From Burkholderiales bacterium PBB2 (GTDB taxonomy: Bacteria > Pseudomonadota > Gammaproteobacteria > Burkholderiales > Burkholderiaceae_C), in NCBI GenBank assembly GCA_002255955.1, contig NKIM01000003.1, positions 1 through 64,000 of the forward strand: a stretch of DNA of 64,000 nucleotides, in the 5' to 3' direction. How positions within the stretch are numbered: the stretch's first letter is position 1; each line of letters opens with the position of its first letter. The translations under genes and the position numbers were made by a program. The notes beneath the pieces are model-generated. The model made no database searches. It was given only the letters and a program-made list of their open reading frames with translations, and was not told the origin of the DNA. This document shows positions 62,216-64,000 of the stretch, one piece after another.

Positions 62216-64000
62216 TGCCGCTCCCGAAGAAATCGCCCTCCTCCCGCGCATGGGCACGGGCCCGCCCTCTGCGCCACCTGCTGTGCTTTTTGAGCCTGCT
62301 GCCCGGGTTCAGCGCCCATTGCCTGGCGCAGGCGGCGGCGGTGCCACCGGCCGCGAACCTGGCCGCCTCGGCGCCTGCGCCGGCCCTGCCGGCGTCCAGC
62401 GCCGTGCCGGTGTCGGCCTCAGCCTCGGCAGCCGCTGAGGGCCTGCCGCCCGCCCCGCCGCCGCCCAGCTGCTCGGCCCTGACCGCCAAGGCCATGAGCA
62501 GCGACCTGCGCGCCGCCACCGCGCAGTCGCAGAACAAGCCGCTGGACGAGCTGGCCAAGGCCTATGAGGAAGCCGTGTCGCTGTGGACCCAGGCCGCCCT
62601 GGGCTGCAACGGCCGGGCTCAGGAGCGCGCCCAGCGCGCCCTCAGCGACAACGAGCGCCAGCGCGCCGCGGTGGCCGAGCGCCTGGCGGCCGGATCGCAA
62701 TGCGAGCTCTCGCACCGCGATGCCGCCTCGCTGCAGGAACTGGCGGCCAAGGCCTTTGGCGAACGCCGCTTTGCCGATGCCGCCTCGCTCTACAGCAAGG
62801 CCGAGACCATGTGGGATCTGGCCGCCGAGCATTGCACCGGCAGCCAGCAGCAGATCGCCCAGCGCCGACGTGAGCAGACCGAGATCGACGCCCACAACGC
62901 TGAGTACTGCGCACCCATCTTCGAGAAAGCGCGCGAGTTCACGCAGAAGTTCCGCACCGCTGCACCCGGCTTGCCAGTGGCCGAGCGCCAGGCTCAGTCC
63001 CTGATCGCGGAAACCGCCTGGCGGCGCGCCACCACGCTGTGCAAGGACGCGGCCCTGGACAACGCCAATGCCTTCATCCAGACCCTGGCGCGCGAACGCG
63101 GCACGCCCTGGACGGCCGTGGCCCTGCCGGACAGTTTCCAGTCCGTGCTGCCCAAGCTGCCTGCGCCGCGGCCCAGCGGCGTTGCGGCCGCCCCGGCCAC
63201 GCCCGCCCAGGGCGCCAGCAAGGTGGCGGGGGCTGCAGGCACCGCAGGTACAGCAGCCACCACGACAGCCGCAACGACGGCGGCCGCCAGCAGCGAGGCC
63301 AGCACAGGCGGCCTGGGGGCCGTCATCAGCGGCGCCCTCGGTGCGGTGAAGAACGCCGTCAGCAGCCCGAGTACCGAGGCTGCGCCAGGCCGCAATGCAC
63401 CCGAGGCAGCCAAGCCGGCGCCGCAGGAGATGGACATCCGCGCCGGTGACACCCGCTACAAGGGCCAGTTCGTGCGCGAAGAGGGCCAGGTGGTCAGCGG
63501 CAACGGCCGGGTCGAATGGTCCAACGGGGACGTCTACATCGGCAGCCTGGTGCGCAGCGTGCGCCAGGGCAAGGGTGAATTCATCTGGGCCAATGGCCAA
63601 CGCTATCTCGGCGACTGGGTGGCCGACAAGGCCACCGGCCAGGGCAAGCTCAGCTTTGCCAACGGCAATCAGTACGAGGGCAGCGTGGTCGACGGCAGCC
63701 CCGAGGGCGTGGGCCAGCTGAGCTTTGCCAGCGGCGATGTCTACAAGGGTCAGATCAGCCAGGGCCTGCCGCATGGCAAGGGCCTGTACCGCTGGGCCAA
63801 TGGCCAGCAGTACGAAGGCGACTATGTGCGCGCCGAACCGCAGGGCCGCGGCGTGCTGCGCTATGCCAACGGCAACCGCTACGAGGGCAGCATCCAGGCC
63901 GGCCAGCCCCATGGCCAGGGGCGCATGGAGCTGGCCTCGGGCGACCGCTACGAGGGCGAGTTCCACCTCGGCAAGCCGCAGGGCCAGGGCAGCTATTTCT
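62212..64000 (+). CDS. MORN-repeat protein, exported (cut by window edge)
   Basis: At least 596 residues, open at the right edge. The N-terminus has a basic stretch and a hydrophobic signal-like segment (LRHLLCFLSLLPGFSAHCLAQA), then a Pro/Ala/Ser-rich linker. A helical region (about 85-290) carries repeated Trp...Cys patterns (LWTQAALGC, MWDLAAEHC, AWRRATTLC). A low-complexity Ala/Thr/Gly segment follows, then MORN repeats from about residue 412: at least eight of 23 residues, such as YIGSLVRSVRQGKGEFIWANGQR and YEGDYVRAEPQGRGVLRYANGNR. MORN repeats form a beta-sheet ribbon that binds lipids or proteins. It starts at the ATGA overlap with the lipoprotein gene. The function of the pair is not known. 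Confidence 0.82.
   Translation, partial: MMPLPKKSPSSRAWARARPLRHLLCFLSLLPGFSAHCLAQAAAVPPAANLAASAPAPALPASSAVPVSASASAAAEGLPPAPPPPSCSALTAKAMSSDLRAATAQSQNKPLDELAKAYEEAVSLWTQAALGCNGRAQERAQRALSDNERQRAAVAERLAAGSQCELSHRDAASLQELAAKAFGERRFADAASLYSKAETMWDLAAEHCTGSQQQIAQRRREQTEIDAHNAEYCAPIFEKAREFTQKFRTAAPGLPVAERQAQSLIAETAWRRATTLCKDAALDNANAFIQTLARERGTPWTAVALPDSFQSVLPKLPAPRPSGVAAAPATPAQGASKVAGAAGTAGTAATTTAATTAAASSEASTGGLGAVISGALGAVKNAVSSPSTEAAPGRNAPEAAKPAPQEMDIRAGDTRYKGQFVREEGQVVSGNGRVEWSNGDVYIGSLVRSVRQGKGEFIWANGQRYLGDWVADKATGQGKLSFANGNQYEGSVVDGSPEGVGQLSFASGDVYKGQISQGLPHGKGLYRWANGQQYEGDYVRAEPQGRGVLRYANGNRYEGSIQAGQPHGQGRMELASGDRYEGEFHLGKPQGQGSYF

Overview
The window reads as Burkholderiales (betaproteobacterial) chromosome, but probably not from one organism. 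Bases 1 to about 32,700 have moderately high GC with frequent TTG leucine and AAA lysine codons and a gene order of Comamonadaceae type. Bases from about 32,750 to the end are more GC-rich, with almost exclusively CTG and AAG, and look like a Roseateles/Rubrivivax-type lineage. The change falls inside groEL, between codons 95 and 116. Six housekeeping or redox genes (engB, cytochrome c4, resB, ccsB, msrP, msrQ) are present once on each side, at a level of divergence that looks inter-generic, and in mirror-image orientation. The simplest reading is a chimeric contig joined through the conserved groEL sequence; acquisition of a large foreign segment is the alternative.

Left part (1-32.7 kb). 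The 5' end of gltB lies at the left edge, followed by a RayT transposase gene bounded by perfect palindromic REP-like ends, a methyltransferase and a DUF1415 gene, and an MFS transporter. Next is the classic block dgt-aroB-aroK-pilQ-(pilO/P fusion)-pilN-pilM, divergent from mrcA (PBP1a). The pil genes are translationally coupled by ATGA overlaps and form an unusually reduced pilus alignment complex. cyaY and lptM-lysA follow, then a molybdopterin oxidoreductase, an M20 amidohydrolase and an NDUFA9-like reductase, and the msrPQ methionine-sulfoxide repair pair. A membrane histidine kinase with a stand-alone receiver comes next, then ccsB-resB (System II cytochrome c maturation) and cytochrome c4, with engB divergent from them. 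The part ends with an alpha/beta hydrolase, two LpxL-type acyltransferases, an excisionase-type DNA-binding protein and groESL, which is controlled by a sigma70 promoter and a perfect CIRCE operator.

Right part (32.75-64 kb). The 3' part of groEL is followed by a DUF1631 gene and a patatin-type Vd autotransporter. The second engB / c4-resB-ccsB / msrPQ set follows, with a periplasmic solute-binding protein between ccsB and msrP. Then come an S9 peptidase, a fusion of an FAD oxidoreductase to dihydroneopterin aldolase (FolB), ttcA, a DUF4136 lipoprotein and glmU. Small proteins and an SRPBCC protein are followed by a second RayT-like transposase with a C-terminal HTH, a periplasmic thioredoxin-like protein, DUF808, UPF0149, an AraC/GyrI-like regulator and a monoacylglycerol-lipase-like hydrolase. 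The window ends with a PDZ-like lipoprotein gene translationally coupled to a MORN-repeat protein that runs off the edge.

No tRNA, rRNA, CRISPR array or prophage was seen. No gene-free stretch exceeds about 300 bases; the longest gaps (34,059-34,319, 48,728-48,985 and 60,669-60,883) are described in the entries around them.
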